NCBI RefSeq assembly: GCF_010468565.1
Contig: NZ_WUEG01000019.1
Span: forward strand, 1-51,713
Reading direction: 5' to 3'
From: Allomuricauda sp. TY007
GTDB taxonomy: Bacteria; Bacteroidota; Bacteroidia; Flavobacteriales; Flavobacteriaceae
Length of the DNA stretch: 51,713 nucleotides
Position numbers and translations under genes: made by a program
In this document: one piece after another, positions 16,301 to 24,876 of the stretch
Layout: each line of letters starts with the position of its first letter
How positions within the stretch are numbered: position 1 is the first letter of the stretch
Notes under the pieces: model-generated
Database searches by the model: none
The model's input: only the letters and a program-made list of their open reading frames with translations
Told to the model about the DNA's origin: nothing

Positions 16301-17109
16301 TGGTAGATATACGCTACGAACAAGGTCCACAAGTCATTAAAAGTGAAGACACTTTTCTAATTGGCTACGTGCTGTTTGATAAACTCGACGGCTTTGCCGA
16401 AGTGGATGTGGTAGAAAATGCCCAAGCGCTGATTCAACAAAATATTGATAAGGGTTCGCTGGTCGTACCACAGGGCGTGAGCTATCGTTTTACGGGAACA
16501 TATGAAAATCAGTTACGGGCAGAAAAAACGCTATCGGTTGTCGTACCGCTTTGTTTGCTCGTCATTTTCTTGATTTTGTATTTCCAGTTCAGGTCCGTCT
16601 CTACGTCTCTTATGGTGTTTACTGCAATCGCCGTGGCCTTTGCAGGTGGCTTTATAATGATATGGCTGTACGGGCAAGATTGGTTTTTCAACTTCGGCTT
16701 TTTTGGCGAAAATCTGCGGGACTTGTTCAATATGAAAACCATCAATTTAAGTGTGGCCGTTTGGGTAGGTTTTATTGCCCTCTTCGGTATTGCTACGGAT
16801 GATGGTGTGGTAATGGCCACCTATTTAGACCAATCTTTCAAAAGCAACGAACCAGACAATAAAAAGGGCATTCGTCTCGCCACTTTGGAAGCCGCAGGTA
16901 AACGCATTCGTCCATGTTTAATGACTACTGTAACTACGGTGTTGGCACTACTTCCCGTACTCACATCCACAGGAAAGGGAAGCGATATAATGATACCGAT
17001 GGCAATTCCCATTTTTGGCGGAATGATAATCGATGTCACGTCCTATTTCCTATTGCCAGTCCTGTACAGCTGGAAAAAGGAATACCAACTTAAAAAAGCA
17101 AACAGATGA
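13357..17109 (+). CDS. cusA: CusA/CzcA-family heavy-metal RND pump, enlarged
   Basis: A 1250-residue inner-membrane RND transporter of the heavy-metal-efflux subfamily. The central helix motif AIAIGTMVDVGVILAENM is that of monovalent-metal (Cu+/Ag+) CusA proteins. Met-rich periplasmic stretches such as RLVMLQTGMRAPMG suit copper. CusA is normally about 1045 residues. Two insertions explain the excess: about residues 540-635 (extra hydrophobic segments after helix 6) and about 745-808 (a charged periplasmic loop). It is paired with the TolC gene downstream (ATGA overlap) and probably with the CusB at 27487. It contains one copy of the cargo palindrome at 15089. Confidence 0.88.
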   Translation: MLNKSIKFLIENKLVAVLLLALFVGWGVVNAPFNWETGFLPTDPVAVDAIPDIGENQQIVFTKWQGRSPQDIEDQITYPLTTSLLGIPGVKTIRSSSMFGFSSIYIIFEEDIEFYWSRSRILEKLNSLPANLLPDGVNPSLGPDATGLGQIFWYTLEGRDKDGNVTGGWDLQELRSIQDYYVKYGLSSASGVSEVASIGGYVQEYQVDIDPEKMRQYNVSMGDVVKAVKQSNQDIGAQTLEINQAEYLVRGLGYVKSIADIENAVVDSENFTSIRIKDVANVHLGPATRRGILDKEGAEVVGGVVVARYGANPLEVINNVKAQIAEISAGLPTKTLKDGRTSQVTIVPFYDRTELIQETLGTLNEALTLEILITILVIIIMVFNLRASILISGLLPVAVLMVFITMKLFNVDANIVALSGIAIAIGTMVDVGVILAENMIRHLEDKKLRLNENGNEYTTNEIIYNATAEVSGAILTAVLTTIISFLPVFTMIGAEGKLFRPLAFTKTMALTASLIIALFIIPPIAAFLFRKTNVRERTQHAINGLLVLLGILAIVYGFWLGLILIAFAATSFLKMRDTLSRKRKNLLYIIISSVAIVFLLATYWRPLGFDRSIVMNLIFVSIICFGLLGVFSIFRIYYERILRWALQNRYLFLIVPATVLTLGIIIMRNTGKEFMPALNEGSFLLMPTSLPHAGVEENKRVLQQLDMAVASIPEIETVVGKAGRTESALDPAPLSMYENVIQYKSEYMRNSYGERQRYKVNDDGLFVLKNNKFIINPNNEIDEGVNYAETSLKTTATREDLIEDDDGEYYRNWRPDIESPDDIWNEIVRVTKLPGVTSAPKLQPIETRLVMLQTGMRAPMGIKVKGPDLKSIESFGLELEDILKQAEGVKEQAVFADRIVGKPYLLIDIKRDQLARYGVSIMEVQEILQVAVGGMPLTQTVEGRERYAVRVRYPRELRADPDDLKNIYVPVEKGSPVPLGELVDIRYEQGPQVIKSEDTFLIGYVLFDKLDGFAEVDVVENAQALIQQNIDKGSLVVPQGVSYRFTGTYENQLRAEKTLSVVVPLCLLVIFLILYFQFRSVSTSLMVFTAIAVAFAGGFIMIWLYGQDWFFNFGFFGENLRDLFNMKTINLSVAVWVGFIALFGIATDDGVVMATYLDQSFKSNEPDNKKGIRLATLEAAGKRIRPCLMTTVTTVLALLPVLTSTGKGSDIMIPMAIPIFGGMIIDVTSYFLLPVLYSWKKEYQLKKANR
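15089..15104. repeat. Cargo palindrome copy 1
   Basis: CGCTTTCGCGAAAGCG, a perfect 16-base palindrome inside cusA. It is one of five exact cores found only in the metal cargo. Confidence 0.8.
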
Positions 17110-18323
17110 AAAAATTAAAATATATACTGGTGTTCTTGTTTGTTACTGCTTTCGCGAAAGCGCAACAATTACAATCCTACATTCAGGAAGCTGAAGCCAA
17201 CAATCCAGAAATTCAAGCCTTTGAATTGCGATACAACATCGCCGAAGAAAAGGTAAACGAAGCCAACTGGATTCCAAATACCGAAGTAAGTGCCGGCTAC
17301 TTTGTGAGCGAGCCTGAAACAAGAGTGGGTGCGCAACGTGCACGAATAGGCGTAAAACAGATGTTGCCGTGGTTCGGTACTATTACAGCTCGTGAAAATT
17401 ATGCCACCGCAATGGCAGATGCCGAATATGTGGACATTACGATTGCAAAGCGTAAGCTGGCACTTTCGGTCGCACAATCCTATTATCGTCTATTTGCCAT
17501 AAGAGCCAAGCAAGCCGTACTGGATGAAAATATACAGCTACTGGAAACCTACGAACGACTTGCACTCACATCTGTAGAAGTGGGCAAAGCGAGTGCCGTA
17601 GATGTGTTGCGACTTCAGATTAGACAAAATGAATTACAACAACAAAAGGAAGTGCTGGAAGAAGAATTTACAGCAGAACAAACGACTTTTAACAATTTGC
17701 TCAACCGTGATGCAATGATGACGGTTGACGTTGTTCCAGAAATGGAAATTCCACAGGAAGACCCATTTTATACTAATGAAGCGCTATCACTCAATCCCGA
17801 ACTGCTCAAATATGACAAACTCTATGAATCGGTAGCACAATCTGAACTGCTCAACCAGCGCGAGAGTTTGCCTATGATTGGTTTTGGTTTAGACTACCTG
17901 CCCGTAACGGAACGCAGCGATGTCAATTTCAGCGATAATGGGAAAGATGTATTGATGCCGATGGTGTCGGTTTCCATCCCCATTTTCAACAATCGCTACA
18001 AATCCATTTCAAGGCAAAATGAACTGCGACAGCAAGAAATAGAAACCCAACGGGAACAGCGATTGAATGTGCTGGAATCCGCTTTCGCGAAAGCGCAATC
18101 ACAACGTAACCAAGCACGCATAGCATACAACACACAAGCTCGTAACCTGAAACAAGCCAAAGATGCCGAAGAAATTCTGGTAAAGAACTATGAGACCGTC
18201 ACTATCGATTTTAATGATGTGCTGGACATTCAGGAATTGCAATTAAAGTTTCAAATAAACCAAATAGAATCTGTGAAGACCTACTATGTGCAAAGTACAA
18301 TCATTAATTATTTAATTAAGTAA
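17106..18323 (+). CDS. TolC-family outer-membrane efflux protein (CusC role)
   Basis: A 405-residue TolC protein with a signal peptide (about 1-19, ending in AFAKAQ, where the AFAKA codons come from the cargo palindrome), followed by two repeated helical/beta units. Long coiled-coil helices such as VDVLRLQIRQNELQQQKEVL are visible. It would form the outer-membrane exit duct for the CusA pump encoded just upstream; the two genes overlap by four bases. Shorter than E. coli CusC (about 460), but normal for flavobacterial metal-efflux TolC proteins. A second palindrome copy lies at 18080. Confidence 0.88.
   Translation: MKKLKYILVFLFVTAFAKAQQLQSYIQEAEANNPEIQAFELRYNIAEEKVNEANWIPNTEVSAGYFVSEPETRVGAQRARIGVKQMLPWFGTITARENYATAMADAEYVDITIAKRKLALSVAQSYYRLFAIRAKQAVLDENIQLLETYERLALTSVEVGKASAVDVLRLQIRQNELQQQKEVLEEEFTAEQTTFNNLLNRDAMMTVDVVPEMEIPQEDPFYTNEALSLNPELLKYDKLYESVAQSELLNQRESLPMIGFGLDYLPVTERSDVNFSDNGKDVLMPMVSVSIPIFNNRYKSISRQNELRQQEIETQREQRLNVLESAFAKAQSQRNQARIAYNTQARNLKQAKDAEEILVKNYETVTIDFNDVLDIQELQLKFQINQIESVKTYYVQSTIINYLIK
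17148..17161. repeat. Cargo palindrome copy 2
   Basis: GCTTTCGCGAAAGC inside the signal-peptide codons of the TolC gene, encoding AFAKA. Confidence 0.8.
18080..18095. repeat. Cargo palindrome copy 3
   Basis: CGCTTTCGCGAAAGCG near the 3' end of the TolC gene, again encoding AFAKA. Confidence 0.8.
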
Positions 18324-18326
18324 ACA

Positions 18327-20612
18327 ATGAAAACACTTAACACAATACTTCTCTTATTCTTAACTTCAATTACATTCGCCCAAGTTGGGACAAATGGTGA
18401 AGATAGAAAAGAAGAAGGTCGAAACATAAAAGAATATAACCTTACTATCGAAGAAAATGAAATAACCCTTGCAGGTGTAACCGCAAACGGAATGACAATT
18501 AATGGTGGCATTCCAGGTCCTACATTAGAATTTAATGAAGGTGACCTTGCCATTATTAACGTAACCAATAAAATGGATGAAGAAACCTCTGTACATTGGC
18601 ACGGTTTAATACTTCCTAATTTTTATGATGGTGTGCCTTATTTAACTACGCCACCTATAAAACCAAATACTACATTTCAATATAGAATACCTATAAACCA
18701 ATCTGGTACATATTGGTATCATTCCCATACGATGTTACAAGAGCAAAAAGGAGTTTATGGCTCAATCGTCATTCATCCTAAAGAAAAGACTTTGGACTAC
18801 GACAAAGATTTGGTTGTAGTGTTATCTGACTGGACCAACGAAAAACCAATGAATGTGTTGCGAAACCTTAAACGAGGAAACGAATGGTATCAGGTTAAAA
18901 AAGGGACAGCAGTACCATTAAGTAGAGTGATTAAAGAAGGTGCACTGGGAGCACAATTTAATTTTTGGCGTGATAGAATGGAAGGTGCAGATATTGCAGA
19001 CATCTACTATCCTGCGTTCTTGTCCAATGGTAAAAAACTTGCAGAATATCCAGAGTTTAAAACAGGTGAAAAAGTACGACTACGTTTTATCAATGCATCT
19101 GCTTCATCTTATTATTGGGTGGATTTTGGTGGTGGTAACCCGATGATAGTTGCGAGTGATGGTGTGGATGTAACACCAGAATATAAAAACCGATTTCTTT
19201 TTGCAATTGCCGAAACCTATGATGTCATTGTAACCATTCCAGAAGGCACTTTAGAAATTACTGCCACAGCGCAAGATGGTTCTGGTAGTACATCCATTCA
19301 CTTGGGTAGCGGAAAATTGTATCCAGCAACTGTAATAGACAGACCAGATAAAGTGGCTATGATGAAGCAAATGGCAAAAATGGATATGAAGATGGGTGCA
19401 CCTGCTTTAGTGGGAAATAAAAATAGAAATACACCCGAAGCCCTAATGCAGAAATATGGAATGAAGATGAATATGGATATGAAAGACGGACAGATGAAGA
19501 TGGAGAATGAAATGAATATGGAAATGAAAAAGGATGCGACGCCAATGAATCATAAGATGTCTACGATGCAAAAGGACACCGCTTCATTTAATTATGATAC
19601 ACGTAAAACTTATTTCAATTATGATTTTTTAAAGGCAAAGGAAAACACCACTTTTAAGACTGATGTGCCAGTAAATGAAATTTTACTGAATCTAACAGGT
19701 AATATGCAGCGCTATGTTTGGAGTATGAATGGCGTACCACTTTCGGAAACAGACAAAATTAAAATTAAAAGTGATGAGGTTACAAGGATTACCTTAAATA
19801 ATCTGACAATGATGCACCACCCAATGCACTTGCACGGTCATTATTTTAGGGTGATTAATGAAAATGGAGAGCGTTCACCATTAAAGCACACGGTTAACGT
19901 ACCACCAATGCAAAAAGTGGTCATCGAATTTTATAACGAAGAATATGGTGATTGGTTCTTTCATTGTCACGTACTATATCATATGATGGGTGGTATGGCA
20001 AGAGTATTTAGCTATGATACACCACGAGATGAAAGGATGAAACCTTATCCAGTACAAAACCTAATTGACGAGACAGACCATTACTATTCGTGGGGAATGC
20101 TTCGTGGAGGTTCAAACTTTAATGAACTTTTATTGATGTCGAGCAACATCCGCAACGAATTTGGACTACGTGCCGAGTTTGATTATAACCAAAATGCCGA
20201 GATAGAAGTGAATTATAATAGATATCTCAATGATTGGGTACGCGTGTACGCAGGCGTAAATACTGAAACTTCAACACCAGATTCTTATGATACATTCAAT
20301 ACTGTGGGATTGGTTGGAGTTAAATATTTCACGCCTTATAGGTTTAATGTGGATGTGAGTATTGACCATCAACTTCGCCCAAGAATACGTCTGGACAGGG
20401 AGTTGTTGATTTTTCCAAGAATTTTCTTGGAAGGTGAATATGAGTACAGAGCAGATTTTGGATGGGTCAATGAGTTAGAAAATAACAAATCTTATGAAGG
20501 TGAAACTCAATGGTTAATTGGAGCTTCATATATCTTATCCCGCAACTTTTCAATACAAGGAAATTATAATAACAGATATGGCTGGGGTGGCGGTCTTTTA
20601 GCCCGATTTTAA
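18327..20612 (+). CDS. Multicopper oxidase (CopA-like) fused to a CopB-like barrel
   Basis: A 761-residue periplasmic protein with a signal peptide at 1-18. Copper ligands are seen in order: HWHG at about 90, HSH at about 132, HPMHLHGH at about 496 and HCHVLYHMMGGM at about 545, the four motifs of a three-domain oxidase. A Met-rich insert at about 345-420 (KMDMKMG, MKMNMDMKDGQMKM) is typical of CopA/PcoA copper resistance oxidases. From about 586 to the end, a separate beta-rich segment with an alternating pattern (AEFDYNQNAEIEVNYNRYLN) and a C-terminal Phe resembles the outer-membrane protein CopB/PcoB. It would oxidise Cu+ and retain copper outside the cytoplasm. Confidence 0.85.
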   Translation: MKTLNTILLLFLTSITFAQVGTNGEDRKEEGRNIKEYNLTIEENEITLAGVTANGMTINGGIPGPTLEFNEGDLAIINVTNKMDEETSVHWHGLILPNFYDGVPYLTTPPIKPNTTFQYRIPINQSGTYWYHSHTMLQEQKGVYGSIVIHPKEKTLDYDKDLVVVLSDWTNEKPMNVLRNLKRGNEWYQVKKGTAVPLSRVIKEGALGAQFNFWRDRMEGADIADIYYPAFLSNGKKLAEYPEFKTGEKVRLRFINASASSYYWVDFGGGNPMIVASDGVDVTPEYKNRFLFAIAETYDVIVTIPEGTLEITATAQDGSGSTSIHLGSGKLYPATVIDRPDKVAMMKQMAKMDMKMGAPALVGNKNRNTPEALMQKYGMKMNMDMKDGQMKMENEMNMEMKKDATPMNHKMSTMQKDTASFNYDTRKTYFNYDFLKAKENTTFKTDVPVNEILLNLTGNMQRYVWSMNGVPLSETDKIKIKSDEVTRITLNNLTMMHHPMHLHGHYFRVINENGERSPLKHTVNVPPMQKVVIEFYNEEYGDWFFHCHVLYHMMGGMARVFSYDTPRDERMKPYPVQNLIDETDHYYSWGMLRGGSNFNELLLMSSNIRNEFGLRAEFDYNQNAEIEVNYNRYLNDWVRVYAGVNTETSTPDSYDTFNTVGLVGVKYFTPYRFNVDVSIDHQLRPRIRLDRELLIFPRIFLEGEYEYRADFGWVNELENNKSYEGETQWLIGASYILSRNFSIQGNYNNRYGWGGGLLARF

Positions 20613-20646
20613 AAAAAACGATTAATAACTTTTAAACAAACAAAAA

Positions 20647-21270
20647 ATGAGCAAATTAAAATTAGTATTAGGAGTGGTTGCAATAGCATTTGTAACCTTA
20701 ACAGTAGTGTCTTGTAAAGATGCTAAAACAGAAAGCAGTACCAATTCTGAAACGAGTACTGAGGAAGACCATTCAAAAATGAACCACGATAATTCCGATG
20801 GGCATCATGATAGCGAGAAAAAGGAAATGGCAATGAACGGAGATGGGAATGCACAAGCGGTTCTTAATGACTATTTCAGTCTTAAAGATGCCCTCGTAGG
20901 CGATGATAATGATAAAGCAAAGGAAATGGGAGGCACATTGGTTAAATCTCTTAAATCTTTTGATGCATCAAAATATTCTGAAAGTGAAAAATCAGAATTG
21001 AATGACATTATCGAAGATGCTACGGAACACGCAGAGCATATTTCAGAAAGTGACATCAAACATCAGCGTGAGCATTTCAAAGTATTGAGTAAAGATGTTA
21101 CAGATATGGTTGCCATTACGGGAACAGGGATGAAGCTTTATGAGCAATTCTGCCCAATGTATGATAACAATAAAGGTGGTGCTTGGCTTAGTATGAACGA
21201 AGAAATTAGAAACCCCTATTTCGGTGATAAAATGTTGAAATGCGGTAAAGTACAGCGAGAAATCAACTAA
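20647..21270 (+). CDS. DUF3347 lipoprotein
   Basis: A 207-residue lipoprotein with lipobox VVSC at about 20-23. A His/Asp/Met-rich linker (about 30-65, e.g. HSKMNHDNSDGHHD) follows, then a DUF3347 domain (about 70-200) containing FCPMYDNNKGGAWLSMNEEI and NPYFGDKMLKCG. The CPM and C-terminal CG cysteines plus Met residues are probable copper ligands. The same domain is fused to the C-terminus of the CusB encoded at 27487, which supports a role in handing periplasmic copper to the efflux pump. Confidence 0.82.
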   Translation: MSKLKLVLGVVAIAFVTLTVVSCKDAKTESSTNSETSTEEDHSKMNHDNSDGHHDSEKKEMAMNGDGNAQAVLNDYFSLKDALVGDDNDKAKEMGGTLVKSLKSFDASKYSESEKSELNDIIEDATEHAEHISESDIKHQREHFKVLSKDVTDMVAITGTGMKLYEQFCPMYDNNKGGAWLSMNEEIRNPYFGDKMLKCGKVQREIN

Positions 21271-21726
21271 TTGAAGTTTTTAAAAATCATAGCGTGGCTT
21301 GCCCTTGTGGCATTGGTAGTGATTCAGTTCTTTCCAATAATCCTGAACGAGAGCGATTATGTACCGCAAAGTGATTTTATGGTCGAAAATCAAGTGCCTG
21401 CAACGATAAAAAATCGGTTGCAGGTTTCTTGCTACGATTGCCACAGTAATAATACAGATTATCCGTGGTATAGTAAGATACAGCCTGCGGCTTGGTTTCT
21501 GGAAGATCACATACAAGAAGGTAAGGACGAACTTAATTTTAATGAATGGGCAACATATTCAGACCGGCGAAAGAATAGTAAACTTCGGTCTATCATAAGC
21601 CAAATCGAAGAAGATAAAATGCCCTTGGATTCTTATACACTCATTCATAAAGATGCAATTCTTTCAGATGAAGATAAGAGGATGATAATAGATTATATGA
21701 CAGCGTTAAAAGACAGTTTGGAATAA
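21271..21726 (+). CDS. Haem-binding domain protein (c-type, CxxCH)
   Basis: A 151-residue protein starting with TTG directly after the stop of the preceding gene. No ATG in frame would retain the hydrophobic N-terminus. A membrane anchor or signal covers about 5-25, and one c-type haem motif CYDCH is at about 50-54, followed by SNNTDYPWYSKIQPAAW, the pattern of the Haem_bd family. Periplasmic and probably an electron carrier. Located between the copper lipoprotein and the Cu+ ATPase genes, it may support the redox chemistry of the copper locus. Its exact partner is unknown. Confidence 0.8.
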   Translation: MKFLKIIAWLALVALVVIQFFPIILNESDYVPQSDFMVENQVPATIKNRLQVSCYDCHSNNTDYPWYSKIQPAAWFLEDHIQEGKDELNFNEWATYSDRRKNSKLRSIISQIEEDKMPLDSYTLIHKDAILSDEDKRMIIDYMTALKDSLE

Positions 21727-21737
21727 AGTCCTGATAT

Positions 21738-21779
21738 GGGAAGGGAAAGTTGATGGTTGGTTAGTTAGTAGCCCTTCCC
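21738..21779 (+). terminator. Stem-loop between transcription units
   Basis: GGGAAGGG (21738-21745) pairs perfectly with CCCTTCCC (21772-21779) across a 26-base loop. No long T-run follows, so this may stabilise or partly terminate the upstream message rather than being a classical terminator. Confidence 0.4.
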
Positions 21780-21860
21780 TTGTCAGGCACAATAAAAAAT
21801 ATTAGAAAGATGAATAATGATATAAATGAATTTGAGTAAAAATTCTTAAAAATAAACAGG

Positions 21861-22337
21861 ATGAATGCACTTAGAAAAACTACAATATTCGCATTAATTA
21901 TAATAGCAACAAGCCAAGTGTTCGGACAAGATACAAACACAGAAAAGCAAGCCGTGCTTAAAGTAATGAAAACCTACAAAGATGCGCTACAAAACTTGAC
22001 AACCGAAGGTACTTTTGACTTATTTACAGAAGATTCCGAGGTTTTTGAATCTGGTGGTGTTGAAGGCACCTATGCCCACTATATAGAACATCATTTGGGT
22101 CCAGAATTGGGGCATTTCAAGAAGTTTGAATTTTCAGATTATGAAATTGATGCAGAAGTAGATTTGCCCTATGCGTTTACTACCGAAACTTATGTCTACA
22201 CCATAGTTCTCAATCCCGATGATAAAGCCAATACTCGAACCATAAAGAAAAAAGGGGTGGCGACTTCTATCCTTAAGAAGATAGATGAAAAATGGCAGAT
22301 AGTAAAAACACATTCATCATCAAGAAATGTTAAATAA
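21861..22337 (+). CDS. Secreted nuclear-transport-factor-2-like protein
   Basis: A 158-residue protein with a signal peptide (1-22, ending VFGQ). A SnoaL/DUF4440-type NTF2-like fold follows: helix QAVLKVMKTYKDALQN, then GTFDLFTEDSEVFESGG and the C-terminal strand EKWQIVKTHSSSR. His-rich positions in the middle (HYIEHHLGPELGH) could bind metal. Such proteins commonly accompany copper ATPase genes in flavobacteria. No catalytic role can be read from the sequence. Confidence 0.7.
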   Translation: MNALRKTTIFALIIIATSQVFGQDTNTEKQAVLKVMKTYKDALQNLTTEGTFDLFTEDSEVFESGGVEGTYAHYIEHHLGPELGHFKKFEFSDYEIDAEVDLPYAFTTETYVYTIVLNPDDKANTRTIKKKGVATSILKKIDEKWQIVKTHSSSRNVK

Positions 22338-22355
22338 TTTTTAGCCAATCATAAA

Positions 22356-24857
22356 ATGAAACACACCTACCACATACACGGAATGACCTGCAATGGTTGT
22401 CGAAGTCACGTAGAGGAAACGCTGTCTAAAGTGGATGGTGTTTCAAAAGTAACAGTTGATTTAGAAAAAGCCGAAGCGACCATAGAAATGGAATCCCATA
22501 TTCCAATAGAGAAATTTCAAGAGGCGCTTAAAGCCGATGGTGGGCAATACAGTATCCATCAAAATGGCGAACATCAGCATACCCACGATAAGAAGAAAGT
22601 TGAGAAACCCAAAGGTCAAGGAACGGGAACATTTTACTGTCCGATGCATTGCGAGGGCGACAAGACTTACGACAAACCAGGCGACTGTCCTGTTTGCGGA
22701 ATGGATTTGGTTGAAGAAGTTAACCTAACGGCTACTTCCGACACCCAATATACCTGTCCGATGCATCCCGAAATTATTAAGGATGAACCGGGAAGCTGTC
22801 CAATTTGTGGGATGGATTTAGTGCCTATGGAACCCGATTTATCCGCAGAGGAAAAGACCTATAAAAAACTTCTTAAAAAGTTCTGGATAGCGGTCGCTTT
22901 CACATTGCCCATTTTTATCATTGCAATGTCCGAAATGCTGCCCAACAACCCCTTATATGATGTTTTAGAATTAAAATATTGGAACTGGATTCAATTTGCG
23001 CTTTCTATTCCTGTGGTATTCTACGCTACTTGGATGTTCTTTGAACGTGCCTACCGCAGTATAAAGACTTGGAACTTAAATATGTTTACGCTTATCGGTA
23101 TCGGTGCTGGCGTTGCTTGGCTCTTCAGCGTGTTCGGGATGCTCGTACCCGATTTTTTCCCTGACCAATTCAAGACCGAAGCCGGTACGGTTCACGTCTA
23201 TTTTGAGGCTGCTACGGTGATTCTAACTTTGGTTCTACTTGGTCAAGTCCTCGAAGCTCGTGCGCATAGCAAGACCAATTCCGCAGTCAAGGAACTTTTA
23301 AAATTGGCACCTAACAAGGCTATAAAGGTAGTTGATGGGGAAGAACAGGAAGTGGCCATCGATGAAATTGAATTGGGCGATATCCTACGTGTGAAGCCGG
23401 GCGATAAGATTCCTGTGGATGGCGTTATTACCGAAGGCGAAACTTCCATCGATGAATCGATGATTACAGGCGAACCCATTCCTGTAAACAAATCAGTAGA
23501 TGATAAAGTAAGTAGCGGAACTATCAACGGCAATCAGTCCTTCTTGATGAAAGCTGAAAAGGTTGGGTCTGACACCCTGTTATCACAGATTATACAGATG
23601 GTCAATGATGCCAGTCGAAGCCGTGCACCCATCCAAAAGTTGGCCGATACCGTTTCGGGATATTTCGTGCCAATCGTGGTCATCATCGCTGCTGTGACAT
23701 TCGGCGTTTGGGCGATTTGGGGCCCAGAGCCAGCCTATGTTTATGCTTTGGTCAATGCGATTGCCGTATTAATTATCGCCTGTCCGTGTGCTTTGGGGCT
23801 TGCGACACCTATGTCCGTAATGGTCGGTGTTGGTAAAGGCGCACAAAATGGGGTGCTTATCAAGAATGCTGAAGCCCTTGAGAAAATGGATAAGGTAGAT
23901 ACTCTCATTGTCGATAAGACCGGAACGATAACCGAAGGAAAACCTACAGTTGAGAAAGTGGGTTCTTTTGAGAAGGGTTTTACCGAAACCGAAGTACTAC
24001 AATACATTGTTTCCTTGAACAGCCAAAGTGAACATCCGCTGGCGGAAGCCACCGTAAAATATGGAAAAGAACAAAACGCAGAGTTTTTAAAAGCAGATGG
24101 ATTTAACGCAGTTACTGGAAAAGGCGTTGAAGGTAAAGTGAACAATAAAAAAGTAGCCTTGGGTAATGCTAAAATGATGGAACAGGGCAATGCCACACTT
24201 ACCGAAGCTATGGAAAACGAGGCACAATCCTACCAAAAACAAGGGAAAACGGTTTCCTATCTCGCTGTAGAAGGTCAAGTTGTAGGCTACGTGGTCATAG
24301 GTGATAAAATCAAGGAAACGAGTGCAAAAGCTATCAAGGATTTGCAGAATAAGGGAATTGCGGTCATTATGCTTACTGGTGATAATCACGATACAGCCAA
24401 AGCTGTCGCAGATGAACTTAACCTTGCCGATTTTCAAGCAAGTATGCTACCGGAAAACAAATTACAAGAAGTCGAGAAATTACAAGGACAGGGTAAAGTG
24501 GTTGCAATGGCAGGCGACGGAATAAACGATGCACCTGCACTCGCTAAAAGTGATGTAGGTATCGCAATGGGAACAGGAACGGACGTTGCCATTGAAAGTG
24601 CAGCCATTTCCTTGGTGAAAGGCGATTTACACGGTATCGTAAAGGCAAGAAACCTAAGTGATGCAGTAATGCGCAATATCAAACAAAACCTCTTTTTTGC
24701 AATGATTTATAACACGCTGGGTATCCCTATTGCAGCAGGACTACTGTACCCGTTTTTCGGAATACTCTTATCGCCAATGATTGCGGCCTTGGCAATGAGC
24801 TTTAGTTCGGTTTCGGTAATTGCCAACTCATTACGTCTAAAAAGTAAAAACATATAA
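22356..24857 (+). CDS. copA: Cu+-exporting P1B-type ATPase
   Basis: An 833-residue copper pump. Order: HMA domain with GMTCNGC (about 8-14), two heavy-metal-binding domains (CPMH..CPVCGMDL at about 93-122 and CPMH..CPICGMDL at about 131-160), then the membrane and catalytic core. The transport motif CPCALG at about 474-479, phosphorylation site DKTGT at about 520, SEHPLAEA and GDGINDAPAL are all present. CPC and the N-terminal domains indicate monovalent Cu+/Ag+ export to the periplasm. It is complete. The same zinc-ribbon-like metal-binding domain occurs at the N-terminus of the CusB at 27487. Confidence 0.93.
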   Translation: MKHTYHIHGMTCNGCRSHVEETLSKVDGVSKVTVDLEKAEATIEMESHIPIEKFQEALKADGGQYSIHQNGEHQHTHDKKKVEKPKGQGTGTFYCPMHCEGDKTYDKPGDCPVCGMDLVEEVNLTATSDTQYTCPMHPEIIKDEPGSCPICGMDLVPMEPDLSAEEKTYKKLLKKFWIAVAFTLPIFIIAMSEMLPNNPLYDVLELKYWNWIQFALSIPVVFYATWMFFERAYRSIKTWNLNMFTLIGIGAGVAWLFSVFGMLVPDFFPDQFKTEAGTVHVYFEAATVILTLVLLGQVLEARAHSKTNSAVKELLKLAPNKAIKVVDGEEQEVAIDEIELGDILRVKPGDKIPVDGVITEGETSIDESMITGEPIPVNKSVDDKVSSGTINGNQSFLMKAEKVGSDTLLSQIIQMVNDASRSRAPIQKLADTVSGYFVPIVVIIAAVTFGVWAIWGPEPAYVYALVNAIAVLIIACPCALGLATPMSVMVGVGKGAQNGVLIKNAEALEKMDKVDTLIVDKTGTITEGKPTVEKVGSFEKGFTETEVLQYIVSLNSQSEHPLAEATVKYGKEQNAEFLKADGFNAVTGKGVEGKVNNKKVALGNAKMMEQGNATLTEAMENEAQSYQKQGKTVSYLAVEGQVVGYVVIGDKIKETSAKAIKDLQNKGIAVIMLTGDNHDTAKAVADELNLADFQASMLPENKLQEVEKLQGQGKVVAMAGDGINDAPALAKSDVGIAMGTGTDVAIESAAISLVKGDLHGIVKARNLSDAVMRNIKQNLFFAMIYNTLGIPIAAGLLYPFFGILLSPMIAALAMSFSSVSVIANSLRLKSKNI

Positions 24858-24876
24858 TCCAACTAATTGAATACTT

